A DNA stretch of 40,537 nucleotides from JANXSD01 sp043758125. Lineage in GTDB: Bacteria > Bacteroidota > Bacteroidia > AKYH767-A > OLB10. The position numbers and the translations under genes are program-made. The notes beneath the pieces were generated by a model. The model was not told the origin of the DNA. It did no database searches and saw only the letters and a list, made by a program, of their open reading frames with translations. This document shows positions 10,801-17,039 of this stretch, piece after piece (within the stretch, counting starts at the first letter, position 1; every line of letters starts with the position of its first letter). Where the stretch lies: NCBI GenBank assembly GCA_043758125.1, contig JAYVOC010000170.1, positions 1 to 40,537 on the forward strand. The letters run 5' to 3'.

Positions 10801-10894
10801 TCGGCAAATTTTCGAAGAACTCATTGTCGCGAAGGCGCGTAAATTCAGGACTGTTATTCAGTTCTTCGACACCTTTCCAATATTTTTTTTCCAT
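7802..10894 (-). CDS. actB: Alternative complex III subunit ActB (molybdopterin-oxidoreductase-like plus FeS domain, Tat-exported)
   Basis: Large peripheral subunit, 1030 residues. The N-terminus has the extended Tat-type leader of the 'TAT-variant-translocated molybdopterin oxidoreductase' family: about 45 hydrophilic residues, then R48-R49-D-F-L-K and a hydrophobic stretch ending in SLAAC (Cys67), which also fits a lipobox. Residues of about 70-730 resemble the molybdopterin fold; in characterised ActB proteins no molybdenum cofactor is bound. The C-terminal third has four cysteine clusters: CIGCGACVVAC near 776, CQHCNSAPCETVC near 850, CVGTRYCANNC near 886 and CSMC near 940, plus CAQSC further on. 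These fit the three [4Fe-4S] and one [3Fe-4S] centres of the family, carrying electrons from quinol to the ActA haems. Confidence 0.95.
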   Translation of the reverse strand: MEKKYWKGVEELNNSPEFTRLRDNEFFENLPIDELLQNKASSTSSTSRRDFLKFLGFGVAAASLAACEAPVKKAIPYVVKPEEITYGIPDYYASAFFDGNDYCSVLVKTREGRPIKIEGNKLSSVTNGGTNARVQASVLSLYDSARLTSPLSAKKKATWSEVDAAITSKLSQSAAAGKKIVILSGTLPSPTTKKVVADFSAKYPATEHIVYDAVSYYGLLKGNELSFGKSMIPSYRFDNAEVIVSFAADFLATWLSPIEFARQYAVTRKLRDGKKNMSRHIQFESTLSLTGSNADNRYKLKPSQLSSAVANLYNKIAASTGGTSVSSSAIPQDKAIEKVAQELLNAKGKSLVVSGSNDPNEQVLVNAINHLLGNYNSTININQECNLRASNDAAVIELMSKMNAGEVGTIIFWNANPIYSLPNSKDFQAALSKVGMKVSFADREDETAQFCDYVAPEHHYLESWNDLEPYKGYFNLVQPTIRPLFDTRQPQESLMKWAAMPQADYYSYLEENWKSNIYGMQTGVTSGQAFWTQSLRNGVFEVAVTAASAPAFTGNVQDAASKITKPGTGVELVMYEKTGIANGAHANNPWLQEFPDPISKVCWDNYFAILPSYAAKMGFKQGNVIEVKVGNVSVKGPVLLQPAMAEETIAIAVGYGRTNVGKAGNGVGVNAYPLVTIANASMKYYTAATVSKTVEDDYPLAATQTHHTMMGREIVKETTLSAWLKDAKAGNPEEMIETPYGKKKVEDVDLWASQKNPGFDRPNHSWGLGIDLNACIGCGACVVACNAENNVAVVGKDEVMRSREMHWIRIDRYYSSDVTKENAGEKGLGKLDMYGEMEKPAAENPDVVFQPVMCQHCNSAPCETVCPVVATTHSSEGLNMMAYNRCVGTRYCANNCPYKVRRFNWFEYTNNEKFPYTMTDNLGKMVLNPDVVVRSRGVMEKCSMCVQRIQYGKLEAKKAGRRPLDGEINTACAQSCPTNALVFGDYNDPQSEVNKLAVDGRSYHLLAEIKVKPGVFYQTKVRNKEEGKEA

Positions 10895-10956
10895 ACTAAT
10901 TATTATGGCAAATTACTGTTGATACGTTAATGATCAGATCAGGACTATGTCCCTTA

Positions 10957-12255
10957 TTAATAATGACAACGGGCACATTCTAAACCACCGATTTTATCAA
11001 CCGTAAGTTTAGCTTGTGGACCATATTTTTTCAATAAATCGGTATGTAATTTTGTGTAGTAGCCATTGCCTTCCATTTTAACTTCTGTATTGCGATGACA
11101 ATTGATACACCATCCCATGGTAAGAGGAGAAAACTGTTGCACTTGCTCCATTTCTTGAACAGGACCATGACAAGTTTGACATTCAACCTTACCAACTTTT
11201 ACGTGTTGAGCATGATTGAAATAAGCTAAGTCTGGTAAGTTGTGAATACGAACCCACTGTATCGGCTTCTGGTTGGTACCATAAACTCCTTTTGCTGGAT
11301 CCCAATCAATAGCTTTATAAATCTTGGAAATTTCTTCAGTTCCGTATTGTGGTCCTGACTGCACATACTTATGACAATTCATACAAACGTTTGCAGAAGG
11401 AATATTTGCATTTTTAGCTTTTTCAGCTCCTGAATGGCAATAACGACAATCAATTTTATTAGTTCCTGCATGTAGCTTATGAGAAAACTTAATCGGTTGA
11501 TCCGGCTGATATCCTTGTGAAATTCCGATTCCTGCTAATGCATCCCATCCTTTAACACTTCCATAAACCATCCCTACAATTAATAAAATAGCGATAAGTT
11601 TTTTGTGTTCACGAATCCAACTCTTTGTTCTTGCTTTACCTTTTAAAACAACAGGTTCTGCCTCACCATCACGCTGACGAACAACGCGCTCTAACCCTTT
11701 TTGAACTCTATTTAAAATAGAATATAATCCAATAATAAGAACTAAAACTAATAAGTATACAAGTGGCGATGTCTCTTTCGACTCTTCAGCAGTTGCACCA
11801 CTTCCTGCAGCAGCAGCACCAGGAGCAACAACAGGAGCTTTATCACTTTCGGTTTTGATATAACCGATAATCGATTTAATCTCATCATCCTTCAATGCAA
11901 ATGCTGGCATCGCAATATGATTGAACTCTTCGTAGATCTTCACTGCATCTGGATCACCAGATTTAATGAAGGCTTGCGAATTCTTTATCCACGTCAAAAG
12001 CCATTCATCGCTTTGTTTTTTGTGGACATTCTTTAATCCTGGACCAACTACCTTGTTATCACCCACCACATGGCAGGAAGTACAATTTTGCTTAAACAGT
12101 GCTTCACCATTCGGCTGAGCAATGCTTGGAGATAAGGTAATCACGTTCAGAATAAACGCTAAAAGCGTGAAACTCAGGCACCTCGGTACGTAACGCAACA
12201 TATTAGATTGTTTAGACGTTTGTGGAAGAAGGATTTTTTTACTCATTTCTGACAT
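10957..12255 (-). CDS. actA: Alternative complex III subunit ActA, hexahaem cytochrome c
   Basis: First gene of the operon. With the ATG at 12255 the protein has 432 residues and six CxxCH motifs: one in an N-terminal monohaem domain (CTSCH 58-62, likely ligand Met116) and five in the C-terminal multihaem domain (CRYCH 270, CMNCH 291, CQTCH 359, CINCH 383, CARCH 427). Hydrophobic helices at about 165-182 and 220-237 join the two parts, and an N-terminal signal segment (about 30-47) ends in SIAQ. The frame is open back to 12309, but a promoter-like TATTTTTG at 12278-12285 lies inside that extension, so I prefer 12255. The ATGs at 12246 and 12201 are also possible; 12201 gives the neatest signal peptide. 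It receives electrons from the ActB clusters. Confidence 0.92.
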   Translation of the reverse strand: MSEMSKKILLPQTSKQSNMLRYVPRCLSFTLLAFILNVITLSPSIAQPNGEALFKQNCTSCHVVGDNKVVGPGLKNVHKKQSDEWLLTWIKNSQAFIKSGDPDAVKIYEEFNHIAMPAFALKDDEIKSIIGYIKTESDKAPVVAPGAAAAGSGATAEESKETSPLVYLLVLVLIIGLYSILNRVQKGLERVVRQRDGEAEPVVLKGKARTKSWIREHKKLIAILLIVGMVYGSVKGWDALAGIGISQGYQPDQPIKFSHKLHAGTNKIDCRYCHSGAEKAKNANIPSANVCMNCHKYVQSGPQYGTEEISKIYKAIDWDPAKGVYGTNQKPIQWVRIHNLPDLAYFNHAQHVKVGKVECQTCHGPVQEMEQVQQFSPLTMGWCINCHRNTEVKMEGNGYYTKLHTDLLKKYGPQAKLTVDKIGGLECARCHY

Positions 12256-12277
12256 TAAAAGTCTTTTTTCCCGTCGC

Positions 12278-12285
12278 CAAAAATA
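12278..12285 (-). promoter_or_regulatory. Candidate -7 box of the act-cox operon
   Basis: TATTTTTG on the minus strand fits the Bacteroidota -7 consensus TAnnTTTG. It would start transcription near 12271, giving a leader of about 15 to 70 nt depending on which actA ATG is used. No clear -33 TTG is seen at the usual spacing. Confidence 0.4.
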
Positions 12286-12410
12286 GCACAAACTAATTCG
12301 CGAACCCATAAAACTGAGCAGAAAATTTAAAATTTATATTCGATCTAAGTTGTGAAGGTCTTTTTCTTGAAAAATTAGTTTGGTTCCACAAGAAAAATCT
12401 ATGGTTTCTT

Positions 12411-12418
12411 TACTTTTG
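12411..12418 (+). promoter_or_regulatory. Candidate -7 box before the SPOR gene
   Basis: TACTTTTG matches TAnnTTTG but ends only 4 bp before the ATG at 12423. If used, the transcript would be nearly leaderless. No -33 TTG lies at the right distance, so this may be chance. Confidence 0.25.
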
Positions 12419-12422
12419 GAAC

Positions 12423-12821
12423 ATGAGAAATACAACCGTGTTCGTCCTTTTACTTTTTGGATTATGTAGTTTCCCTACTTTATCAAAAGCACAAGAAAAG
12501 ATTTCGCACAAGCAGGATAGTCTTGCAAATCTGCTTGTTGAGCGTCATAAAAAGATTAACGCGGCAAAAATGAGTATGCCAGGATATCGCATTCAAATTT
12601 ATTTTGGATCAGAAAGAGCTAAAGCTCAAGAGTTAAAATCAGATTTTACAAGCACCTTTCCACAAGTTGGAGCATATCTGGTTTACCATCAACCCAATTT
12701 TAAAGTGCGTGTTGGAGATTTTAAAACGAGGCTCGAAGCACAAGGATTTTTGAAGAAGATTGGCGATCGTTACACTACAGCTTTCATCGTTAATGATGAC
12801 GTACGCCTTCCAGACCTTTGA
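12423..12821 (+). CDS. Small secreted SPOR-domain protein
   Basis: 132 residues with a clear signal peptide (hydrophobic 5-16, then SKAQ). A short Lys/Gln-rich linker leads to a single SPOR-type domain from about residue 53 to the end: GYRIQIYFGS, then ELKSDF, YHQPNFKVRVGDFKTRLEA and FLKKI. SPOR domains bind denuded glycan strands of peptidoglycan, often at division sites. Here there is no membrane anchor, so a periplasmic location is expected. It is divergent from actA with about 167 bp between the chosen starts, and convergent with the DUF421 gene (22 bp between stops). Its biological role is unknown. Confidence 0.8.
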   Translation: MRNTTVFVLLLFGLCSFPTLSKAQEKISHKQDSLANLLVERHKKINAAKMSMPGYRIQIYFGSERAKAQELKSDFTSTFPQVGAYLVYHQPNFKVRVGDFKTRLEAQGFLKKIGDRYTTAFIVNDDVRLPDL

Positions 12822-12843
12822 AAGTTTGTGATTCAATATAGCG

Positions 12844-13353
12844 TTAAAGTTCTTTTTGAATGGTTCGATGTGCCTTTCTGCGTTTAACAGTTCGCTTTTG
12901 AAAATCATCAGATAAAATGGAAATGTTTCCATCAGCTTCTAATATTGCAAGGTTCACATGAGATACATCCGTTACGCCATGTTCTCGAATTGCAGCATTT
13001 AACTCCTCGTGAGTGATCTTCACTTTTTTTAGATGCTCCTCCAACAAAATACCATTGTGTACTAACATGATTGGTTCGCCTTGCAGAAATTTATTGATGG
13101 CCTTATTTTTAAAAGTTAATCGCTTAATAATGCTGTTCAAAATAAACAAACTGGATGCAGCTATTAATCCACCGCCAAGGCTACTATCTGGACCAACCAT
13201 CGCATTTTGTACAGAATTACTGATAAGTAAAATAAAAACCAAATCCGTTACCGAAAGCTGCGCTAATTCCGTTTTGCCAAACAATCGAATGGCGGCAACT
13301 ATAAATAAATAAACTGCACAAGTCCTTAACGTGATTTCTAAATATAGATTCAT
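12844..13353 (-). CDS. DUF421 (YetF-type) membrane protein
   Basis: 169 residues with three N-terminal hydrophobic helices (about 5-25, 36-53 and 61-78) followed by a soluble domain. The stretch GKTELAQLSVTDLVFILLIS and the later GxxxxE-x-L-x3-K-I pattern (GILLEEHLKKVKI, then ELNAAIREHGV) are typical of DUF421/YetF proteins. LAILEADGNISIL near residue 138 is the usual C-terminal strand pair. The family's function is not settled; spore-coat and stress roles have been proposed in other phyla. No operon partner is obvious: the next gene upstream is 108 bp away. Confidence 0.85.
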   Translation of the reverse strand: MNLYLEITLRTCAVYLFIVAAIRLFGKTELAQLSVTDLVFILLISNSVQNAMVGPDSSLGGGLIAASSLFILNSIIKRLTFKNKAINKFLQGEPIMLVHNGILLEEHLKKVKITHEELNAAIREHGVTDVSHVNLAILEADGNISILSDDFQKRTVKRRKAHRTIQKEL

Positions 13354-13461
13354 TTTAATTGAAATTAAGATTGCTAATCTACATCAGAAAATGATAGTGC
13401 AAAGGAATTGTTCCGAAGTTATTTAAAAAAAATTCCAAGAATTTATATTTCCAAAATATTC

Positions 13462-13740
13462 TTATCGTTTACTAACTTTATTATTACTAATCATTCGCTG
13501 ACGACTACATTTAAACCGATCAACATCCTCCTGTTTTTTTGCTACATGCTTTGTTCCTCTTCCGTGAACCCTTTCTCTCCACATATTAAAACTACTACGT
13601 TTCATTTCAGTACGCATCAAACGAATGACCATCGATTCGTTTAATCCAAACTGATTTTCAATTGCATCAAAGGGTGTTCGATCTTCCCATGCCATTTCAA
13701 TAATTCTGTCAATATCAACACTGTTTAATACTACCGACAT
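13462..13740 (-). CDS. TIGR03643/DUF2805 family protein
   Basis: 92 residues, predicted cytosolic. The pattern MAWEDRTPFDAIENQFGL, then E-x-MVIRLMRTEMK, S-F-x-MWRERV-x-GR-x-T-KH is that of the small DUF2805/TIGR03643 family, whose function is unknown. The first half looks like a helix-turn-helix (AIENQFGLNESMVIRLMR). The C-terminal tail is basic. It lies 20 bp after the SDR gene on the same strand, so the two probably share a transcript. I recall this family occurring near photolyase and SDR genes in other bacteria, which fits the neighbourhood here. Confidence 0.82.
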   Translation of the reverse strand: MSVVLNSVDIDRIIEMAWEDRTPFDAIENQFGLNESMVIRLMRTEMKRSSFNMWRERVHGRGTKHVAKKQEDVDRFKCSRQRMISNNKVSKR

Positions 13741-13760
13741 GTTAAATCTTTAATAAGGTT

Positions 13761-14477
13761 TTAAATTGCTTGATGATTAAATGGCTGTATCACCATTTCA
13801 GAAACTACACCGGATAATGGTTGTTGACATAAGAACCATATTGCTTTAGCAGCTTCTTCTGCAAGTATCATTTTATCGCGCTGAACTCTTAAATCAATGG
13901 CATCCCAAAAAGCGGAATCAACGCCTCCCAAAAACAATTGTGTGATTCTAATATCTGTTCGCTTTAATTCCTCTCGAAGCGATTTCATCATTCCATTTAA
14001 ACCGTATTTACTAGCAGCATAAGCAGCCGCACCAGCCATTGGCGTCTTTCCTAAAACTCCTGGAATATTAATTATCAATCCTTTCTTTTGCACTTTCATA
14101 GCAGGAAGAAATGCTTGCAATAAATTAAATGCACCTATTAGATTTACATCAATTGATTTTCTAAAATCAACATCTGTAAGTTGCTCAAAAGGTTTTATTA
14201 TTCCAACTCCTGCAGCATTAACGAGTATATCAATCGCTGGTATGAATTGATGAATTCGATTTGCTATTTCTTGCACATTTAAAGAGGAAGTAATATCCAT
14301 TTCGAAATGACGTGAAGTAGGGAGATCATATTTAGTAGTAAATGTTGCTAAGCGATCTAAATCTCTGCTTGTCGCATAAACAATAGCACCAGATTGAGTA
14401 AGTTGTTTTACCGTTTGTTCTCCGATACCTCCAGTTGCACCAACAATGAGCACATGCTTATCTTTAAGTTTTTCCAT
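13761..14477 (-). CDS. Short-chain dehydrogenase/reductase-like protein
   Basis: 238 residues with a Rossmann fold: GATGGIG at 13-19 (nucleotide binding), NAAG at 87-90, and Y153-x3-K157 of the SDR active site. The usual NISS segment before the catalytic Tyr reads NIPG here (137-140), so the catalytic Ser seems to be replaced. The protein may therefore have lost or changed redox activity, or use another residue. It is divergent from the photolyase gene across only 40 bp and co-oriented with the DUF2805 gene. Substrate unknown. Confidence 0.87.
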   Translation of the reverse strand: MEKLKDKHVLIVGATGGIGEQTVKQLTQSGAIVYATSRDLDRLATFTTKYDLPTSRHFEMDITSSLNVQEIANRIHQFIPAIDILVNAAGVGIIKPFEQLTDVDFRKSIDVNLIGAFNLLQAFLPAMKVQKKGLIINIPGVLGKTPMAGAAAYAASKYGLNGMMKSLREELKRTDIRITQLFLGGVDSAFWDAIDLRVQRDKMILAEEAAKAIWFLCQQPLSGVVSEMVIQPFNHQAI

Positions 14478-14484
14478 GTAATGA

Positions 14485-14514
14485 TTAACAATTGTCTTTC
14501 CATTTTGTTAACAA
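14485..14514. promoter_or_regulatory. Repeated TTAACAA sites in a 40-bp divergent gap
   Basis: The short gap between the SDR and photolyase starts holds TTAACAA at 14485-14491 and again at 14508-14514, 23 bp apart. The second is part of the perfect palindrome TTGTTAACAA (14505-14514). The first overlaps the palindrome ACAATTGT (14488-14495). This could be a shared operator for the two divergent gene pairs. No -7 box is recognised in the gap. Confidence 0.3.
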
Positions 14515-14517
14515 CCC

Positions 14518-15987
14518 ATGAAAGAAATAACATTAATTTTTCCCCATCAATTATTTAAAGACCATCCTTCAGTTACTGTATCTCGTGAGATTTGGCTAAT
14601 AGAAGATCCACTATATTTTAATCAATATAATTTTCACAAGCAGAAATTGATCTTGCACAGAGCCTCCATGAAATACTATGCGGATCAGATGACGCTAAAA
14701 AAATACAAGGTAGTTTATATTGAGTGCACCGATAATTTAGCTCAAACAAAAATACTTTTCGAACACTTAAAAAAACTTGGTGTGAAATCCATTCATTATT
14801 GTGATGTGGTGGATTATCTTCTTGAAAGAAGAATAAATCGGTATGCAACGTTAAACGATATAAAGCTTGTAAAGAATGAAAGTCCGAATTTTATTAATAC
14901 ACAAAATTATTTATCAGATTATTTTAAGGATAAAAAACGATTTTTTCAAACTGATTTTTATATTGAACAACGAAAGCGATTTGATATTTTAATCACCGAC
15001 AAAAAACCAACTGGAGGAAAATGGACATACGATATAGAAAATAGAAATAAAATTCCTTCAAGTATCGATGTTCCTTCATTACCGAAAAAAATTAATAATA
15101 AATTTATTGATGAAGCATTAGCATACGTTGAAACAAATTTTTCGAATAATTTTGGGAAAACGGAATCATTTATTTATCCCGTTACACATCACGATGCTGA
15201 AAAATGGCTCGATGTATTTCTAAAAGAACGGTTTCAGAATTATGGAATTTATCAAGATGCAATTTCGAAAGACAATACATTTTTATTTCACAGCATCTTA
15301 ACACCAATGCTCAATACGGGATTACTTGAGCCAACACAATTAATTGAAAAAGCAATAAATTGTGCAGATAAAAATAATATTCCGTTAAATTCATTAGAAG
15401 GTTTTATCAGGCAAGTTTTAGGATGGCGCGAATTTATCAGAGCAGTTTATGTGCTTAAAGGAGTTGAAATGAGGAAGAGAAATTATTGGAATCATCATCG
15501 AAAAATTCCAAAATCATTTTATGATGGGACAACTGGAATACCTCCGATAGATGATGCAATAAGTAAATTGAAATCGCATGCTTACTGTCATCATATTGAA
15601 CGATTAATGGTACTTGGAAATTACATGCTTCTTTCTGAATTCGATCCAGAAGAAGTATACAAATGGTTTATGGAACTATTTATCGACTCTTACGATTGGG
15701 TAATGGTGCCTAATGTTTTTGGCATGAGTCAATTTGCAGATGGCGGATTCATGAGTACGAAGCCATATATTTCTGGATCAAATTATATTTCAAAAATGAG
15801 TGATTACAAGAAAGGAGATTGGTGTGTAACATGGGACGCATTGTACTGGAATTTTATTCATAAACATCAACAATTGTTTTCAAAAAATCCGCGTATGAGT
15901 ATGATGGTTCATCAAGTGAACAAAATGAATCCAGAACGTTTCAATTCTTTGCAAGAAATAGCACAAAGAGAATTAGCAAAAAATTAA
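14518..15987 (+). CDS. Photolyase/cryptochrome of the FeS-BCP (PhrB-like) group, cluster cysteines incomplete
   Basis: 489 residues. The N-terminal domain begins LIFPHQLFKDHP, and the C-terminal FAD domain carries QVLGWREFIRAVY (299-311), HHIERLMVLGNYML (358-371), then NVFGMSQFADGG and TKPYISGSNYISKMSDY (414-430). These are the signatures of the DPRP/FeS-BCP photolyases, whose studied members repair (6-4) photoproducts. The FAD-binding lobe looks complete. Of the four cysteines that hold [4Fe-4S] in PhrB, C357 is in place. The usual CxxC and its loop after the SDY segment are replaced by KKGDWC, leaving only C436. A cluster is therefore unlikely. The stop overlaps the next start by one base. 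Confidence 0.9.
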   Translation: MKEITLIFPHQLFKDHPSVTVSREIWLIEDPLYFNQYNFHKQKLILHRASMKYYADQMTLKKYKVVYIECTDNLAQTKILFEHLKKLGVKSIHYCDVVDYLLERRINRYATLNDIKLVKNESPNFINTQNYLSDYFKDKKRFFQTDFYIEQRKRFDILITDKKPTGGKWTYDIENRNKIPSSIDVPSLPKKINNKFIDEALAYVETNFSNNFGKTESFIYPVTHHDAEKWLDVFLKERFQNYGIYQDAISKDNTFLFHSILTPMLNTGLLEPTQLIEKAINCADKNNIPLNSLEGFIRQVLGWREFIRAVYVLKGVEMRKRNYWNHHRKIPKSFYDGTTGIPPIDDAISKLKSHAYCHHIERLMVLGNYMLLSEFDPEEVYKWFMELFIDSYDWVMVPNVFGMSQFADGGFMSTKPYISGSNYISKMSDYKKGDWCVTWDALYWNFIHKHQQLFSKNPRMSMMVHQVNKMNPERFNSLQEIAQRELAKN

Positions 15988-16463
15988 TGACTAGAAAAAA
16001 ACCTTGGAACCGTATCAATGTTCCCGTTTATAGTGTTTCCTCTTACAACGAAACTAAAAACAACATGAACATCTGTACGTATGTTACCGCAATTTCGATG
16101 CACCCTAAACGATTTGTTGTAGGGATTTATAAGAACACCTGCACACTAACAAATGTAATGATGCATCCAAATTTTATTTTACAACTTTTATCATTCAATC
16201 AATATCGGTTAGTAAATTTATTAGGAAAATCAAGTGGAACCTCCATTGATAAAATTTCAAAACTTAAAGCTCCACTGATGATGTGGAATGAATTTCATGT
16301 GTTGCAAGAGGCCTGTGCATTAATTCACTTATCAGTTATAGAATGGATAGATGCGGGCGATCATTGGGCAACAATATGCGAAGTGATAGCCTATAAAAAT
16401 AGGAATGATACTCTTCCTTTAACTCTCGATGATTTAAGATCAAAAAAAATAATTCGAGGTTGA
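15987..16463 (+). CDS. Flavin-reductase-like protein (FMN-binding split barrel)
   Basis: 158 residues resembling the flavin reductase domain family: NICTYVTAISMHPKRFVVGI (28-47), then TLTNVMMHPNFILQLLS and a C-terminal EVIAYKN strand. Such proteins bind FMN or FAD and reduce free flavin with NAD(P)H, or serve as small flavoproteins. The start codon overlaps the photolyase stop (TAATG), so the two are translationally coupled. A role in supplying or recycling reduced flavin for the photolyase is an inference from this coupling. The convergent PepSY gene lies beyond a shared hairpin terminator. Confidence 0.8.
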   Translation: MTRKKPWNRINVPVYSVSSYNETKNNMNICTYVTAISMHPKRFVVGIYKNTCTLTNVMMHPNFILQLLSFNQYRLVNLLGKSSGTSIDKISKLKAPLMMWNEFHVLQEACALIHLSVIEWIDAGDHWATICEVIAYKNRNDTLPLTLDDLRSKKIIRG

Positions 16464-16504
16464 TTTATATCCTTTAAAAATTGAATAAGTTATCATTTTA
16501 AAAA

Positions 16505-16539
16505 CTCGCCTCTATTATCAAATATGTAATAGAGGCGAG
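16505..16539. terminator. Bidirectional hairpin terminator
   Basis: A perfect 13-bp stem (CTCGCCTCTATTA / TAATAGAGGCGAG) with a 9-nt loop lies between the stops of two convergent genes (flavin reductase-like on plus, PepSY-like on minus). T tracts are short on both sides, but position and stem strength support termination in both directions. Confidence 0.75.
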
Positions 16540-16548
16540 CAAATAAAT

Positions 16549-16971
16549 TTATTCAGCAACAGGAGTTCCGTCTTCTTTATAAGCAACTTCTAATTTATGA
16601 GTACCTGATTTAATATCTGCTTCGTAGATTAGTCCGTGCTTAGCAGTATCCGTTTTATCAGCTTCTTTAATTACCCATCCTGGATATTTTAAAGTAATTG
16701 CATCTGTAACAGCTTTTGGCAAACTAGCAATTGAAATTTCTGTTTCCGTTTCCAACCACTTTCCATCCAATCCGAAGTTGGCAGAAATCTTCTTTCCATC
16801 CAACGTAAATTCCGCTTCCCATTCTTTCGCGCCTTCTTTACCCCAGCTAACTTTTGTTGCTGTAGGGAACTTTTTTCCAAACGATTTTGATACAGATGTT
16901 GGAGGTGTTCCAGCGAAGGAACAGTTGAACATTATTACAATGCTTGATACTATTAAGATTATTCTTTTCAT
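16549..16971 (-). CDS. Secreted PepSY-like (putative beta-lactamase-inhibitor-like fold) protein
   Basis: 140 residues from the ATG at 16971. I prefer this start to the one at 17016 because it begins directly with a signal peptide (MKRIILIVSSIVIMF, then NCSFA). The mature part matches the Bacteroidota PepSY-like family: FGKKFPTATKVSWGKEG, WEAEFTLDGKKISANFGLDG, then LPKAVTDAITLKYPGW and a final strand pair (KLEVAYKEDGTPV). Two such half-repeats of about 60 residues are visible. These small periplasmic proteins have no assigned reaction. It is followed by a strong hairpin and preceded by another small secreted protein gene on the same strand. Confidence 0.82.
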   Translation of the reverse strand: MKRIILIVSSIVIMFNCSFAGTPPTSVSKSFGKKFPTATKVSWGKEGAKEWEAEFTLDGKKISANFGLDGKWLETETEISIASLPKAVTDAITLKYPGWVIKEADKTDTAKHGLIYEADIKSGTHKLEVAYKEDGTPVAE

Positions 16972-17039
16972 GATTTTTTTATTAAAGATTAGCGTTTCAT
17001 TGAATTTATATAACAAATAAATTCTGCATTAAAATAAAC

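Noticed and set aside
8311..10842. Several plus-strand open frames of 80-143 codons opposite actB
   Set aside because: They are antisense shadows rich in Gln/His/Leu; actB is intact across the region.
12256..12309. Longer actA start at 12309
   Set aside because: It would place 18 charged residues before the signal segment and include the promoter-like box at 12278-12285.
12639..12932. Minus-strand open frame across the SPOR gene and the DUF421 end
   Set aside because: It overlaps two recognised genes in other frames and has no family features.
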